Assembly: GCF_030687145.1 (NCBI RefSeq)
Contig: NZ_CP117460.1
Span: 3,968,001 to 4,032,000, forward strand
Direction of reading: 5' to 3'
Length of the DNA: 64,000 bases
DNA from: Pseudomonas sp. FP1742
GTDB taxonomy: Bacteria > Pseudomonadota > Gammaproteobacteria > Pseudomonadales > Pseudomonadaceae
This document shows, piece by piece, positions 36,026 to 44,623 of the stretch (the first letter of the stretch is position 1; each line of letters opens with the position of its first letter). A model generated the notes under the pieces. That model was given only the letters and a program-made list of their open reading frames with translations, did no database searches and had not been told where the DNA came from. Made by a program: the position numbers and the translations under genes.

Positions 36026-37678
36026 TTAAAAGGTTCGCTGGATCGAGAACGCCACGAAATCCCGGTCTTTCATGTTTTGCTGATAGGTGAATGAGTTGGC
36101 AGAGTTGATGACCGGCCCAGCCTCACCGAAGAAGTTGGTGTAGCTCAACGAGGCGTACCACTGCTTCTTGTAATCGGCCTTGAGTCCCAATGTCAGGTCA
36201 CCGCCATGTTCCGGGCCAAACGCCTGGGGCGTGACCGAAGAACGTCCGGAAGGGTTGTAGCCAACAGTGATCGGCGCCTGGACATCGATCCCGGGAAACA
36301 CCTGGAAGTACTGCGGTTCGAACGTGAAGCGCAGCGCGAAGGCATCGCGGGTGGTGTTGGGGTCCAGTTGATCGGCATTTTTGGTCACGCTCAGCCGGCG
36401 GTTGAACGCCAGTTCACCGACGAAAGAGGCGCCATCCCACAGCGCCGATCCGCCATAGACGTTGACCATCGAGACCTGGGCATGCCACGACCGGCCAATC
36501 GGGTAAGCGGGGTTCGAATCGTTGTCGGAATCCATGCCGGTAATGATCGTTCCGCCGACGCCCGCCAGCGGCGTATCAAGCCGGATCGAGGTTTCACCGG
36601 CGATGTTCGCTTCGCCGACCAGAGTGCTGAAACTTGCACCGAAGACCTTGATGTCTTCGGGATACACGTTGATGAACGTGTCATCCGCACCCGGCGCCAA
36701 CGCGGCCGGACGGAAGTAAAACACCGGGGTCTTTTCGTGGTACTTGGCGGCGTACAGGCCGAACTCCCAGTCCTCGACGGCGAACTTGAGTTGTGCACCG
36801 AACTGCCCTGAGTTCCTCGCATCCTTGTCCTTGCCGTGGAGCAACTCGCCAGTCGGGAAGAACACCCGTTCCCCGCCTTCACCGACAAAATCCGCACCGC
36901 TGAAGTAGCTGCCCGCTGCGGGCAGACGGGTCTTGTTCCACTCGAACTGGTAGTAGGCGCCGACACTGACCTTATCGTTCAACTGCCAGTTGCCGGACAC
37001 CTGTTTGGTCGGCATCAGAATCTCTTTGAACTGAGACCCGGGCACTGATTGGAGCTTCACCAGATCAACCGTGGATTGCGCATTGGCGATACCGTTGGCC
37101 CCGAAGAAAAGGCTTTCACCGTAGATCTGCGTGAACTGCCCCAGGCGCCCGGACAACGAGGTGGTGCCGATTTCCTTTGAGCCGTAGACAAAGGCATCGA
37201 GGATTTCAGTGTGCTGTCCGTGGATGCGCCGGGTGTCGCTGGTGAACTCATCGTGATCGACGCTCACGGAGTTGGCGGTGCCGGGTGAGTCGTTATCGTT
37301 GTCGTGGCTGTAGACATTGTCGTACCAGGACGCCGCGCTGAGACGGGCACCGACATCTTTGTACTTGATGTCGAATTCGGACAGCAGATCCAGGCGGTTG
37401 GAAATGAGCCCGCGATCGAAATTGCGGTCGCCATCATCCAGGTTAGGATTGCTGTTGGCCGTGCCCGGACCGACCGCGACCTTGTGATCGAGTTTATTCA
37501 CGCGCCAAGCGTTGCTGTACTTGATCGTATTGTCCCAGCTCGCCGAAAGATCGGGATTGCCGGTGTCGATCTGGAAGGCGTGCGATGGCGTCGAGAGGCT
37601 TAGCAGGACCGTTGCGCTAACCGCGCAAGCGAGGCTGGAAACCGGCAACGGGCAGAGCCGCTGGTTGGCTGTTTTCAT
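36026..37678 (-). CDS. DUF1302 family outer-membrane-type protein
   Basis: A 550-residue DUF1302 protein with a signal peptide (residues 1-35, ending STPSHAFQ) and many short amphipathic strands with aromatic ends (YKKQWYASLSYTNFFG; C-terminal FVAFSIQRTF ending in Phe), the look of an outer-membrane beta-barrel. The ATG at 37676-37678 has AGGA 8 nt upstream. First gene of the minus-strand operon; its promoter lies in 37679-38100. Probable role: passage of a hydrophobic substrate through the outer membrane. Confidence 0.92.
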   Translation of the reverse strand: MKTANQRLCPLPVSSLACAVSATVLLSLSTPSHAFQIDTGNPDLSASWDNTIKYSNAWRVNKLDHKVAVGPGTANSNPNLDDGDRNFDRGLISNRLDLLSEFDIKYKDVGARLSAASWYDNVYSHDNDNDSPGTANSVSVDHDEFTSDTRRIHGQHTEILDAFVYGSKEIGTTSLSGRLGQFTQIYGESLFFGANGIANAQSTVDLVKLQSVPGSQFKEILMPTKQVSGNWQLNDKVSVGAYYQFEWNKTRLPAAGSYFSGADFVGEGGERVFFPTGELLHGKDKDARNSGQFGAQLKFAVEDWEFGLYAAKYHEKTPVFYFRPAALAPGADDTFINVYPEDIKVFGASFSTLVGEANIAGETSIRLDTPLAGVGGTIITGMDSDNDSNPAYPIGRSWHAQVSMVNVYGGSALWDGASFVGELAFNRRLSVTKNADQLDPNTTRDAFALRFTFEPQYFQVFPGIDVQAPITVGYNPSGRSSVTPQAFGPEHGGDLTLGLKADYKKQWYASLSYTNFFGEAGPVINSANSFTYQQNMKDRDFVAFSIQRTF

Positions 37679-37838
37679 GGAGATGTTCCTGTTTTTTTGT
37701 TTTTGTAAAAGGTCATCCACTCGCAACATCGGCTGCGAATACCACTGGGTGTTGCGTACCGCTGTGAGCTCCTTCGTTGCCTATTTTTACGCCTGATAAC
37801 ATTGTGCGTAAAAAACATTTTGCTGCACTTCAAATCAC

Positions 37839-37850
37839 TTTGTGCACAAA
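37839..37850. promoter_or_regulatory. Palindrome TTTGTGCACAAA upstream of the DUF1302 operon
   Basis: A perfect 12-bp palindrome 160 bp before the DUF1302 start, with a related TTGTGCGTAAA at about 37803. It resembles the TTTATGCACAAAA site at 42114 and is a candidate operator for the GntR regulator at 38101. Confidence 0.5.
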
Positions 37851-38035
37851 AAATATTCCTGCGCAAATTCAATGTCAAGCAGATTCGGGAACGCAGGTTC
37901 ATGGGTGTGGCTAGATGGGAAGCAGGAGGAGGAAGAGATGCAGACTCAGGGCCGGACTAGAGCGCTGCAAAGACTATTCTGAAATTTTCTCCTTGTGACG
38001 AGGAAAAATTTATGGGCAAGAGGCCGAATTCATCC

Positions 38036-38080
38036 TTTGCACTAAACTGTTTTTTGCGCATAAAATCCGTTTAGTGCAAA
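38036..38080. promoter_or_regulatory. Inverted repeat TTTGCACTAAA/TTTAGTGCAAA with central TTTTGCGCATAAA
   Basis: An 11-bp perfect inverted repeat (38036-38046 with 38070-38080) flanks TTTTGCGCATAAA (38052-38064). The right arm ends about 20 nt before the gntR start. The central element, read on the other strand, differs by one base from TTTATGCACAAAA at 42114. These are likely operators for the adjacent GntR protein. The remainder of 37679-38100 shows A/T-rich sequence but no gene. Confidence 0.6.
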
Positions 38081-38100
38081 ATTTCAGGATGACCACGACC

Positions 38101-38787
38101 ATGATCCTCTCCCCCAACAGTCCGCTGATCGATGTCGCGCTGACGAAGATGAAAAAAGCGATTGTTTGCTGTGAGCTGGCCCCCGGCGAAAAACTCAAAG
38201 TCGCAGAGCTGTCCAAAACCTACGGACTCAGCAGCTCCCCTATTCGTGAAGCGCTCAATCGACTGACCCAGGATGGCGTTGTCGAAGCCAGCGATAACAA
38301 GGGGTTCAGGGTTGCGCCTATTTCCACGACGGACTTCCGGGACATCACGCGAATGCGTTGTCTGCTGGAATGCGAAGCGCTGGCAGATGCCATTCAGTAT
38401 GGCGATGACACGTGGGAAGCCGACGTACTGGGTGCGTTTCACCGCTTGAATTTGATCGAGAAAAAACTCGGAAACGGCGAGCTCGTGCTCGATGATGAGT
38501 GGTCCACCCGGCACAAGGCATTCCACTTTGCGCTGTTCGCCGCCTGCCCTTCACCGTTGATGTTGAAGATGATCGACTCCCTGTTTGACCGGGCCGAGCG
38601 CTACCGACGTTTTTCAGCCAAGCAGCGAATCACCCCAAGACACAAGGGCAATGAGCATCAGCAACTGATGGAGACTGCTTTGGCGCGTGACTCCGAAAAA
38701 GCAGTGACGCTGTTGCGCAATCACATTCAGGAGACCCTGGGCCGAACCGTCGAAGCGATCGAACGCCAACAAGCCACGCTTCAATAG
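38101..38787 (+). CDS. GntR family transcriptional regulator with FCD domain
   Basis: A 228-residue regulator. The winged helix reads KMKKAIVCCELAPGEKLKVAELSKTYGLSSSPIREALNRLTQDGVV; the FCD effector domain follows (FRDITRMRCLLECEALADAI, HKAFHFALFAACPSPLMLKMIDSLFDRAERYR). I take the ATG at 38101 with AGGA upstream; GTG at 38074 and ATG at 38089 are other options. It is divergent to the DUF1302 operon and sits by dyad elements like one before the fumarylacetoacetate hydrolase gene, so it probably controls both. Confidence 0.91.
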   Translation: MILSPNSPLIDVALTKMKKAIVCCELAPGEKLKVAELSKTYGLSSSPIREALNRLTQDGVVEASDNKGFRVAPISTTDFRDITRMRCLLECEALADAIQYGDDTWEADVLGAFHRLNLIEKKLGNGELVLDDEWSTRHKAFHFALFAACPSPLMLKMIDSLFDRAERYRRFSAKQRITPRHKGNEHQQLMETALARDSEKAVTLLRNHIQETLGRTVEAIERQQATLQ

Positions 38788-38851
38788 ATCAATCAGAACT
38801 GAATTCAGCGCAAATACCTGTGGGATATAGGGTGCCAAGTAATGTCCAGAA

Positions 38852-38906
38852 AAAAGCCCTTCGCCTCGTCACTGCTTTCGTGGACAGTGCGAAGCGAAGG
38901 GCTTTT
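38852..38906. terminator. Bidirectional terminator between gntR and the flavin hydroxylase gene
   Basis: A 13-bp perfect stem (38852-38864 with 38894-38906; AAAAGCCCTTCGC with its complement) carrying A-run and T-run ends. It serves the plus-strand gntR and the minus-strand hydroxylase ending at 38911. Confidence 0.88.
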
Positions 38907-38910
38907 CCTT

Positions 38911-40557
38911 TTACTGGCTTAGCGCCTGTGCAAACCTGAGCGTCGTATCGCACGTACCGCCATGACCCTGTGCAGCCTGCTCCGGCTCCTTGCACCACAG
39001 CGCAAGCTCCATGCCCTCAAGCAACTCCATCGCCCAGGCCACCGTGACCGCCCCGCCATACACGTAGTGATCTGGCCGTACGATGACGACATTGCAGCCT
39101 CGACGCTCAAGCCATTGCGCCAGTACGCCATCAACCTCCTGATAATCATCGGCAGTGCGCGTTCCTGGCTGTTGAGCGCTGACCAACCGCACGACATGGA
39201 TGGGCAAACCTTTTAGCGATTGACTGCTGTGCAGACATCTCAACAAAGCGCTGGCGTCGAATCCGGGCGCAATGACCACGCGAAAGGACTGGCCGGTAAA
39301 CTCATCGAGCAGCGCCTGCTTGCCGGCATGGTTGATGACCATCGGTTGAGGAAACAGCTCACCGGCCGGCGCGACTTGCGCGACAAAGCCTTGAGACAAA
39401 CCGGGAATCAGTGATTGCCTGATGATCCCGTCAGGGTTCTCCGTCATTTGCTGGATCAAACGCGCATCCCGAATCGCGGTTTTCTCGCTATCGCGCTCGC
39501 AGATCACTCCGCCAAACTCCTTGGCCGCCATCGTGGTTTGGCGGACATGGGGAATTCGCTCGGTCTGATAGGTGTTCAGAAACGCAGGAGCTGCCAGCCC
39601 TCCTTTTACCAGCGCAAGCTTCCAGACCAGATTCAGCGCATCGCGGATCCCCTGGCACATGCCTTGTGCCAGGAACGGCGGCGTCATATGGGCCGCGTCC
39701 CCGAGGAAGAACACTCGGTCGGCTTTCCACTGCTCCAGAATCAGCGCGTGGAATCTATACGCAGAGGCCCGCCATAGTTGGTAGTCACCCTCCGGCAACC
39801 AACGAGCGATCAGCTTCTTGATCGCTTCAGGCTGCGAGATTTCCGAAGGCTGCTCATCAGGATTGATCATGAATTCCCAACGACGATGCCGACCAGGGCC
39901 GACGACAAATGTGCACGGTCTGGCCAGCTCGCAAAACTGCACGTTGGTCTTCGGCAGATGCTCGCCCGCCCCGTCGTTGAGGATCACGTCGACCACCAGC
40001 CACGGCTCGTCGAACGCGAGATCCTCCATTTTCAGCCCCAGACGGGTACGGATCGGGCTGGTTCCACCATCGCACGCCAGCACATACTCCGCCGTGACCG
40101 TACGCTCAATCCCGTCTTTGGCCTGAATGCGCACGTGCGCTTGCGAGCCTGTGGAATCGACAGATAGAACCTCTGAACCGAGTTCCATGGTGACGGACTT
40201 CAAATCGGCAATTTTACCGCGCAGTGCACGCTCGACCGGTGGTTGCGAGAATACATAGTTAGGCGCCCACCCCAGCGCAAAGGGCGGCTTGGCGGCATCG
40301 ATGCGCTTGATCAGCCGGGATCCGGTAGTTCGGTACTCCGAGGGACGATAAGGCATGACATGCTCGGCGATCTCATTGGCCAAGCCAATATTGCCGAAGA
40401 CACGCATCACTTCATGGTCAAAGCCCATGGCCCGGGGGTTGGTGTACACCGTTTCGGTCTTGTCCACGACGAGCGCATCCAGCCCCCACATGCCGGCCAG
40501 ATTTGCGCACAGAGCACCCACCGGCCCCATTCCAACAATGATGACATCGTAGTCCAT
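38911..40557 (-). CDS. MhpA-like FAD-dependent aromatic hydroxylase
   Basis: A 548-residue class A flavoprotein monooxygenase. FAD motif GMGPVG lies at residues 9-14, the DG motif at ACDGGTSPIRTRLGL, and the second FAD motif at GDAAHMTPPFLAQGMCQGIRDALNLVWKL. This is the layout of 3-(3-hydroxyphenyl)propionate hydroxylase (MhpA), which ortho-hydroxylates a phenol to a catechol with NAD(P)H and O2. GGAG lies 6 nt before the ATG. With the VOC and FAH genes just upstream it forms a plausible hydroxylation/ring-cleavage/hydrolysis series; the true substrate is unknown. Confidence 0.92.
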   Translation of the reverse strand: MDYDVIIVGMGPVGALCANLAGMWGLDALVVDKTETVYTNPRAMGFDHEVMRVFGNIGLANEIAEHVMPYRPSEYRTTGSRLIKRIDAAKPPFALGWAPNYVFSQPPVERALRGKIADLKSVTMELGSEVLSVDSTGSQAHVRIQAKDGIERTVTAEYVLACDGGTSPIRTRLGLKMEDLAFDEPWLVVDVILNDGAGEHLPKTNVQFCELARPCTFVVGPGRHRRWEFMINPDEQPSEISQPEAIKKLIARWLPEGDYQLWRASAYRFHALILEQWKADRVFFLGDAAHMTPPFLAQGMCQGIRDALNLVWKLALVKGGLAAPAFLNTYQTERIPHVRQTTMAAKEFGGVICERDSEKTAIRDARLIQQMTENPDGIIRQSLIPGLSQGFVAQVAPAGELFPQPMVINHAGKQALLDEFTGQSFRVVIAPGFDASALLRCLHSSQSLKGLPIHVVRLVSAQQPGTRTADDYQEVDGVLAQWLERRGCNVVIVRPDHYVYGGAVTVAWAMELLEGMELALWCKEPEQAAQGHGGTCDTTLRFAQALSQ

Positions 40558-40645
40558 CGTCTACTCCGCTTTTTGTTTTTATCCCGTGTGACTTCTGGTT
40601 GATGAGCGGGCTTGCACACACCCATCAACCAGGCCTCAAGAACCA

Positions 40646-41206
40646 TCAGCCGATTCGAACCCGCTGCTCTGCGATCTTCGCCCGAATGGAATCCATCCAT
40701 TGCTCTCGCGTCTGGAAACCGGGGCGGCGCTTACACATGGCTTCGGTCTGGGCCAGGATGACCTCGCTCGGCAGTTCGAGATCGAGTGGCTCCTTGCAAG
40801 GTTGAGCGGTGTAGAAAGGCGCATCGACATACATTTCGATGGGGTTGCCTTCAGGGTCTTTGAAGTAGATCGACCAGGCGTTCCCGTGATCCACCTGGAG
40901 AATCCCTTCGATGCCGCATTTTTTGGCGAATTGGTAGTAAGTCTTCAAGTCGTCCAGGGAATTGAGCAGAAACGACAATTGATTGATCGGGTTGAATGGC
41001 AGGTCAGCAGGTTTGCCGTCAAAGAGTACGACCTGGTGATGCAGTTCCGGGTTTTGCGTCATGAAGAACAGCCGATGCCCCGTTGAGGCGACACCTTTGT
41101 CACTGACGATGAAGCCCAAGGTGCGGCAGTAAAAATCGACCATACGATCGAGGTCTGCGCAAAACACGCCGGTGTGGGTGAAATTGATGGTTGGTAAGGC
41201 GGGCAT
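40646..41206 (-). CDS. VOC family (glyoxalase/extradiol dioxygenase-like) protein
   Basis: A 186-residue single VOC domain. It opens MPALPTINFTHTGVFCADLDRMVDFY; candidate metal ligands are His11 in FTHTGVF, a His in NPELHHQVVLF and Glu in GNPIEMYVD, spaced as in type I extradiol dioxygenases and related VOC enzymes. ATG at 41204-41206 has GGAGG 6 nt upstream; a longer reading to 41314 overlaps the FAH gene. In context a catechol ring-cleavage role is attractive, but the domain is half the size of two-module extradiol enzymes. Confidence 0.9.
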   Translation of the reverse strand: MPALPTINFTHTGVFCADLDRMVDFYCRTLGFIVSDKGVASTGHRLFFMTQNPELHHQVVLFDGKPADLPFNPINQLSFLLNSLDDLKTYYQFAKKCGIEGILQVDHGNAWSIYFKDPEGNPIEMYVDAPFYTAQPCKEPLDLELPSEVILAQTEAMCKRRPGFQTREQWMDSIRAKIAEQRVRIG

Positions 41207-41246
41207 TTGGAACCTCCGGTTTTTATGATTGTGTAGAGGACAACGC

Positions 41247-42098
41247 TTAGGCTTCGTCAATAACGCCGTTGGATAGTGTCCCGATCTCGGTGATGACCAC
41301 TTCGAATACATCACCGGGTTTCAGGAAAATCGGTGGATTTCTCTTGAAGCCAATCCCGCTCGGCGTACCGGTTGCCAGAATGTCGCCCGGGTTCCATGGA
41401 AGAGCCTTCGACACATACGAAATCAAATGCGGAATGTCGAATGCCAATTCTGAAAGGCTGCCTTCCTGCAATTGCTCGCCATTGAGTACACCCCGTACCA
41501 CTAGCTTACGGTAATCGGGAATTTCCGACGCCGGAATGACCCATGGGCCCAACGCGCCGGTTTTTCTGAAGGTCTTGCCCATGCCGTACTGGTGCGTATG
41601 GAACTGCCAATCGCGAACGCTAGCATCGTTGAAGCAGGTGTAACCCGCGACGTGATCCATTGCATCGGCGGGATCGATGTGCGCACCACCCTTCCCGATC
41701 ACCACGGCCAGTTCAGCTTCAAAATCAAATTGCTCTGACACCTGAGGCCTGACCAGCGGCTCGCCGTGGGGAAGCAGGGTTTCGGCAAAACGCTGGAAAA
41801 TCACCGGGAACTCCCCAACCTTTCGGCCCGCCTCTTCGGCGTGAGCCACATAGTTGATCCCCACACAAATCACCTTGCCGGGATTGGGTATGACCGACTC
41901 CAGTTGAATGCTGGAAAACGGGTAGTCGGGCTGGACGGCCTCTACGATTTTGCGTGCCTCCTGCACCAACAGCGGATTGGCCAGAAAGGATGCGAGGTCC
42001 GGAACCTGCGCAAAACGACGGGTCAGCTCGACCACCCCGTCACCCGACACGGCGCCGAAATGGGCCTTTCCTTCTTTACGGTACGAAATCAGCTTCAT
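41247..42098 (-). CDS. Fumarylacetoacetate hydrolase family protein
   Basis: A 283-residue FAH-fold enzyme. VICVGINYVAHAEEAGRKVGEFPVIF and the metal-binding acidic residues in FDFEAELAVVIGKGG are visible, as is GDILATGTPSGIGFKRNPP near the C-terminus. Members hydrolyse or decarboxylate 2-hydroxymuconate-type ring-cleavage products or acylpyruvates. The ATG at 42096-42098 has AGGAG 6-7 nt upstream; the longer reading to 42167 lies in the promoter. It is the first gene of the minus-strand trio FAH-VOC-hydroxylase. Confidence 0.93.
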   Translation of the reverse strand: MKLISYRKEGKAHFGAVSGDGVVELTRRFAQVPDLASFLANPLLVQEARKIVEAVQPDYPFSSIQLESVIPNPGKVICVGINYVAHAEEAGRKVGEFPVIFQRFAETLLPHGEPLVRPQVSEQFDFEAELAVVIGKGGAHIDPADAMDHVAGYTCFNDASVRDWQFHTHQYGMGKTFRKTGALGPWVIPASEIPDYRKLVVRGVLNGEQLQEGSLSELAFDIPHLISYVSKALPWNPGDILATGTPSGIGFKRNPPIFLKPGDVFEVVITEIGTLSNGVIDEA

Positions 42099-42113
42099 GT
42101 TCTTCTCCTGTTT

Positions 42114-42126
42114 TTTATGCACAAAA
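42114..42126. promoter_or_regulatory. Operator-like TTTATGCACAAAA in the FAH-DUF1185 divergent region
   Basis: It lies 16 nt upstream of the FAH start and about 100 nt before the divergent DUF1185 gene. Its complement-strand counterpart at 38052-38064 differs by one base. Further related TGCA-centred bits (ATGCATAATGCAAAA near 42154-42168) follow. Candidate binding site for the GntR regulator at 38101. Confidence 0.55.
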
Positions 42127-42224
42127 ACTAATTTCTTGCACCATACATCATTAAATGCATAATGCAAAAGGCCGGTTTAAAAAAATAACGAGCTACGTAA
42201 AGCTCACGGTTCTGGAGGTTAGGC

Positions 42225-42806
42225 ATGTCGCTTGTGATGGTTCGTAAGGTAAAACTGGACATCGAAGAAGTGTTCCACGAAGGCGGGCCTCGCTCGTCGG
42301 TCCCACTGAGGATTGCGGTCGCCACCGCCGTGGTCGCCAACCCTTACGCGGGTCAATATGTAGAAGACCTGCTGCCGTTCATGCAGGAATTGAGAGGGCT
42401 GGGTGCAGAGCTGTCCCAGCGGCTGATCCTCGCGCTGGGCGGTGCCCAACACGTGCAGGCCTATGGCAAAGGTGCAATCGTCGGTGAAGACGGCGAGTTG
42501 GAACACGGTGCGGTCTGGCACGAAGCCGGTGGCTGGGCAATGCGTGAAGCGCTCGGCAATCCGAAGGCGATCGTGCCGGCGGCGAAGACCATCGGCGGCC
42601 CTGGTTGCCGGGTGATGATCCCGCTCGGGCACATCCAGGCGGCCTATGTTCGCAGCCACTTCGGCGTGGCTGAAATGACCGTATGGGACGGCCCTCGTCG
42701 CGGCGAAATCGCTTTTGGCCTGGCCATGGCCACGGGCGGACGGATTCATGCGCGACTCGGTGGTCTGGCTGCCAGCGAGGTGAAGGGCGAAGACGGGCTG
42801 CGTTAG
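42225..42806 (+). CDS. DUF1185 family (amino acid synthesis) protein
   Basis: A 193-residue DUF1185 protein. VANPYAGQYVEDLLPFM, GAIVGEDGELEHGAVWHEAGGWAMREALG and HIQAAYVRSHFGVAEMTVWDGPRRGEIAFGLAMATGGR are family hallmarks. The family is called amino acid synthesis protein in databases, but no reaction is firmly known; homologues are often in catabolic clusters with flavin hydroxylases. First gene of the plus-strand arm, with GGAGG before the ATG. Confidence 0.9.
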   Translation: MSLVMVRKVKLDIEEVFHEGGPRSSVPLRIAVATAVVANPYAGQYVEDLLPFMQELRGLGAELSQRLILALGGAQHVQAYGKGAIVGEDGELEHGAVWHEAGGWAMREALGNPKAIVPAAKTIGGPGCRVMIPLGHIQAAYVRSHFGVAEMTVWDGPRRGEIAFGLAMATGGRIHARLGGLAASEVKGEDGLR

Positions 42807-42876
42807 GGGCGACGATTTGAAGCGTGCTGCAGGGTTACATACCACTACAAAAACAATATGTGTGTTGGAGAACATC

Positions 42877-43992
42877 ATGACTGCAAAAACTATGCGCGCC
42901 GCACGTCTGTATGAAGGCGGTAAACCCATGGTCATCGAGCAAATGCCCGTCCCCGAGATTCGCCCGACCGAGGTGCTGGTCAAGGTCAAGGCGTGCGGGA
43001 TCGTCCCGAACCTTCACAACATTCTGACCAACTGGGTCAAATGGTTCCCCCAGAACCCATTACCGAAACTGCCGGCGACTTTCGGCCTCGACCCCACGGG
43101 GGTCATCGAGGCTATAGGCGAACAGGTCTACGACTTCAAGGTCGGTGACCGGGTCTATGTCAATCCGGGCCGCCACTGTGGTTCCTGCCGGGCTTGTCGA
43201 GCGGGCAACACCATTGCTTGCACCGCCTACACCTTCAATGGCTATTTCGGTTTCACGTCAAAAAGCCCGCGCATGTTCGAAGACTATCCCTACGGTGGCC
43301 TTTGCGAGTACATCCCTGCTCCACAATACAGTCTGGTGAAACTGCCCGAGAACCTCAGTTTCGAGACGGCCGCGCGACTGGGCTACCTGGGTACCGCCTA
43401 CAAGGCAATGCTCAAGGCCAATGTCGGGCCCGGCACCACCCTGCTGATCAATGGCATCAGTGGCACGCTCGGCTTGGGTGCCGTCGCGCTGGCGCTGGCC
43501 ATGGGCGCTCGCAAGATCCTCGGCACGGCTCGTAACCAGGAGCTCTTCCAGCGGGTGAAAGACCTCGCCGCACCAGGCCGGATTGAAATTCACACGTTGG
43601 GCACGATACCCACCAATGAATGGGTCAGTGAAGTCACCCACGGTGAAGGCGTCGATGTGGTTATCGATGCCCTGGGCCCAGGGGCACCACACGAGACCCT
43701 GACCCAAGCCCTCAAGTCCATTCACCGCGGCGGGCATCTGGTCAATATCGGTGCTATCGCAGGTGAGGTCCCCATCGATCTGCACTGGATCATGGACAAC
43801 GACATCCAGATCAGTGGCTCGGCCTGGTTCACTACAGGACAAGGACAAGCCATGGCGGACATGGTGGAATCCGGGACACTGGATCTTTCATTCTTCGAAA
43901 ACACCGCCTTTAGCCTGGAAGACGTCAACGGCGCAATAACCGGCATTGAAAATCGTCATGGTGGCTTCAGTAACTACGTCATCTGCCCCTGA
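42877..43992 (+). CDS. Zinc-dependent alcohol dehydrogenase family protein
   Basis: A 371-residue medium-chain dehydrogenase. The structural zinc lobe is intact (C-x2-C-x2-C-x7-C in CGSCRACRAGNTIAC), and the coenzyme domain carries GISGTLGLGAVALALAMGA. ATG at 42877 has GGAG 6 nt upstream; a longer reading adds an unrelated leader. Catalytic-site placement (KACGIVPNLHN in place of the usual CGTD) is atypical, so it may act on an unusual substrate or differ in catalytic zinc binding. Probably oxidises an alcohol or aldehyde formed in the pathway. Confidence 0.91.
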   Translation: MTAKTMRAARLYEGGKPMVIEQMPVPEIRPTEVLVKVKACGIVPNLHNILTNWVKWFPQNPLPKLPATFGLDPTGVIEAIGEQVYDFKVGDRVYVNPGRHCGSCRACRAGNTIACTAYTFNGYFGFTSKSPRMFEDYPYGGLCEYIPAPQYSLVKLPENLSFETAARLGYLGTAYKAMLKANVGPGTTLLINGISGTLGLGAVALALAMGARKILGTARNQELFQRVKDLAAPGRIEIHTLGTIPTNEWVSEVTHGEGVDVVIDALGPGAPHETLTQALKSIHRGGHLVNIGAIAGEVPIDLHWIMDNDIQISGSAWFTTGQGQAMADMVESGTLDLSFFENTAFSLEDVNGAITGIENRHGGFSNYVICP

Positions 43993-44058
43993 CATCAACC
44001 AGACAGGTTCAACACAACGGCGGGCACGCTAAGGCCCGCCACTGATTCAGGGAATGCT

Positions 44059-44586
44059 ATGAAAATTAGAAGAGTCGTCACCGGCCTGGATGCCTCAGGC
44101 CAATCCGTATTCATCAGCGATGACGCGGCCCCGCGGTCTTGCGCCTTTGAGTCCATTCCCGGCCATGCCATGGCGCACCTGTGGTCCACCGGCTCAACGG
44201 CCGGCGCGCAGCAGGACCCCACCCTGGGGCACCCTTCCCTGATACCCCAGCCGGGCGAAACCAGTCTGGCAATCTATGATTTTCCGCCGGACATGGTGAT
44301 GCAGAACCCGACGGATGTCGGACAGATGATCGAGGAACTGGGCAGCGCCCTGCCCGGCTTGTTCGAATGCTTCGAACCGGATCATCCGGGCATGCATACG
44401 ACGCCTACCATCGACTACGGCATCCTGCTTCAGGGCGAGCTCTGGTTGGAACTGGACAATGGCGAACAGAAACTGATCCGGCCCGGTGAGGTTGTCATCC
44501 AGCGTGGAACCCGTCACGCCTGGCGTAACAAAAGCGATCAAGTCGCCCGAGCACTGTTTGTGATGATCGGTGCGAAACGCGACTAA
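44059..44586 (+). CDS. Cupin domain protein
   Basis: A 175-residue single cupin. The two cupin motifs are in the C-terminal half: TPTIDYGILLQGELWLELDNGE and GEVVIQRGTRHAWRNKSDQVARALFVMIG. The first motif has Asp-Tyr in place of the common two histidines, while a His is kept in the second, so metal binding may be weak. Such proteins in aromatic clusters can be dioxygenases, isomerases or binding proteins. It lies 66 nt after the alcohol dehydrogenase gene. Confidence 0.88.
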   Translation: MKIRRVVTGLDASGQSVFISDDAAPRSCAFESIPGHAMAHLWSTGSTAGAQQDPTLGHPSLIPQPGETSLAIYDFPPDMVMQNPTDVGQMIEELGSALPGLFECFEPDHPGMHTTPTIDYGILLQGELWLELDNGEQKLIRPGEVVIQRGTRHAWRNKSDQVARALFVMIGAKRD

Positions 44587-44623
44587 CCAACATTTTCCCG
44601 AACGCTGAATCTAGGATATCTAC

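Noticed and set aside
34586..36094. Long plus-strand open frame (about 500 codons) opposite the DUF1329 gene
   Set aside because: It mirrors the real DUF1329 and DUF1302 ends, which have signal peptides and family motifs; the antisense product has no recognisable domain. High-GC codon bias explains it.
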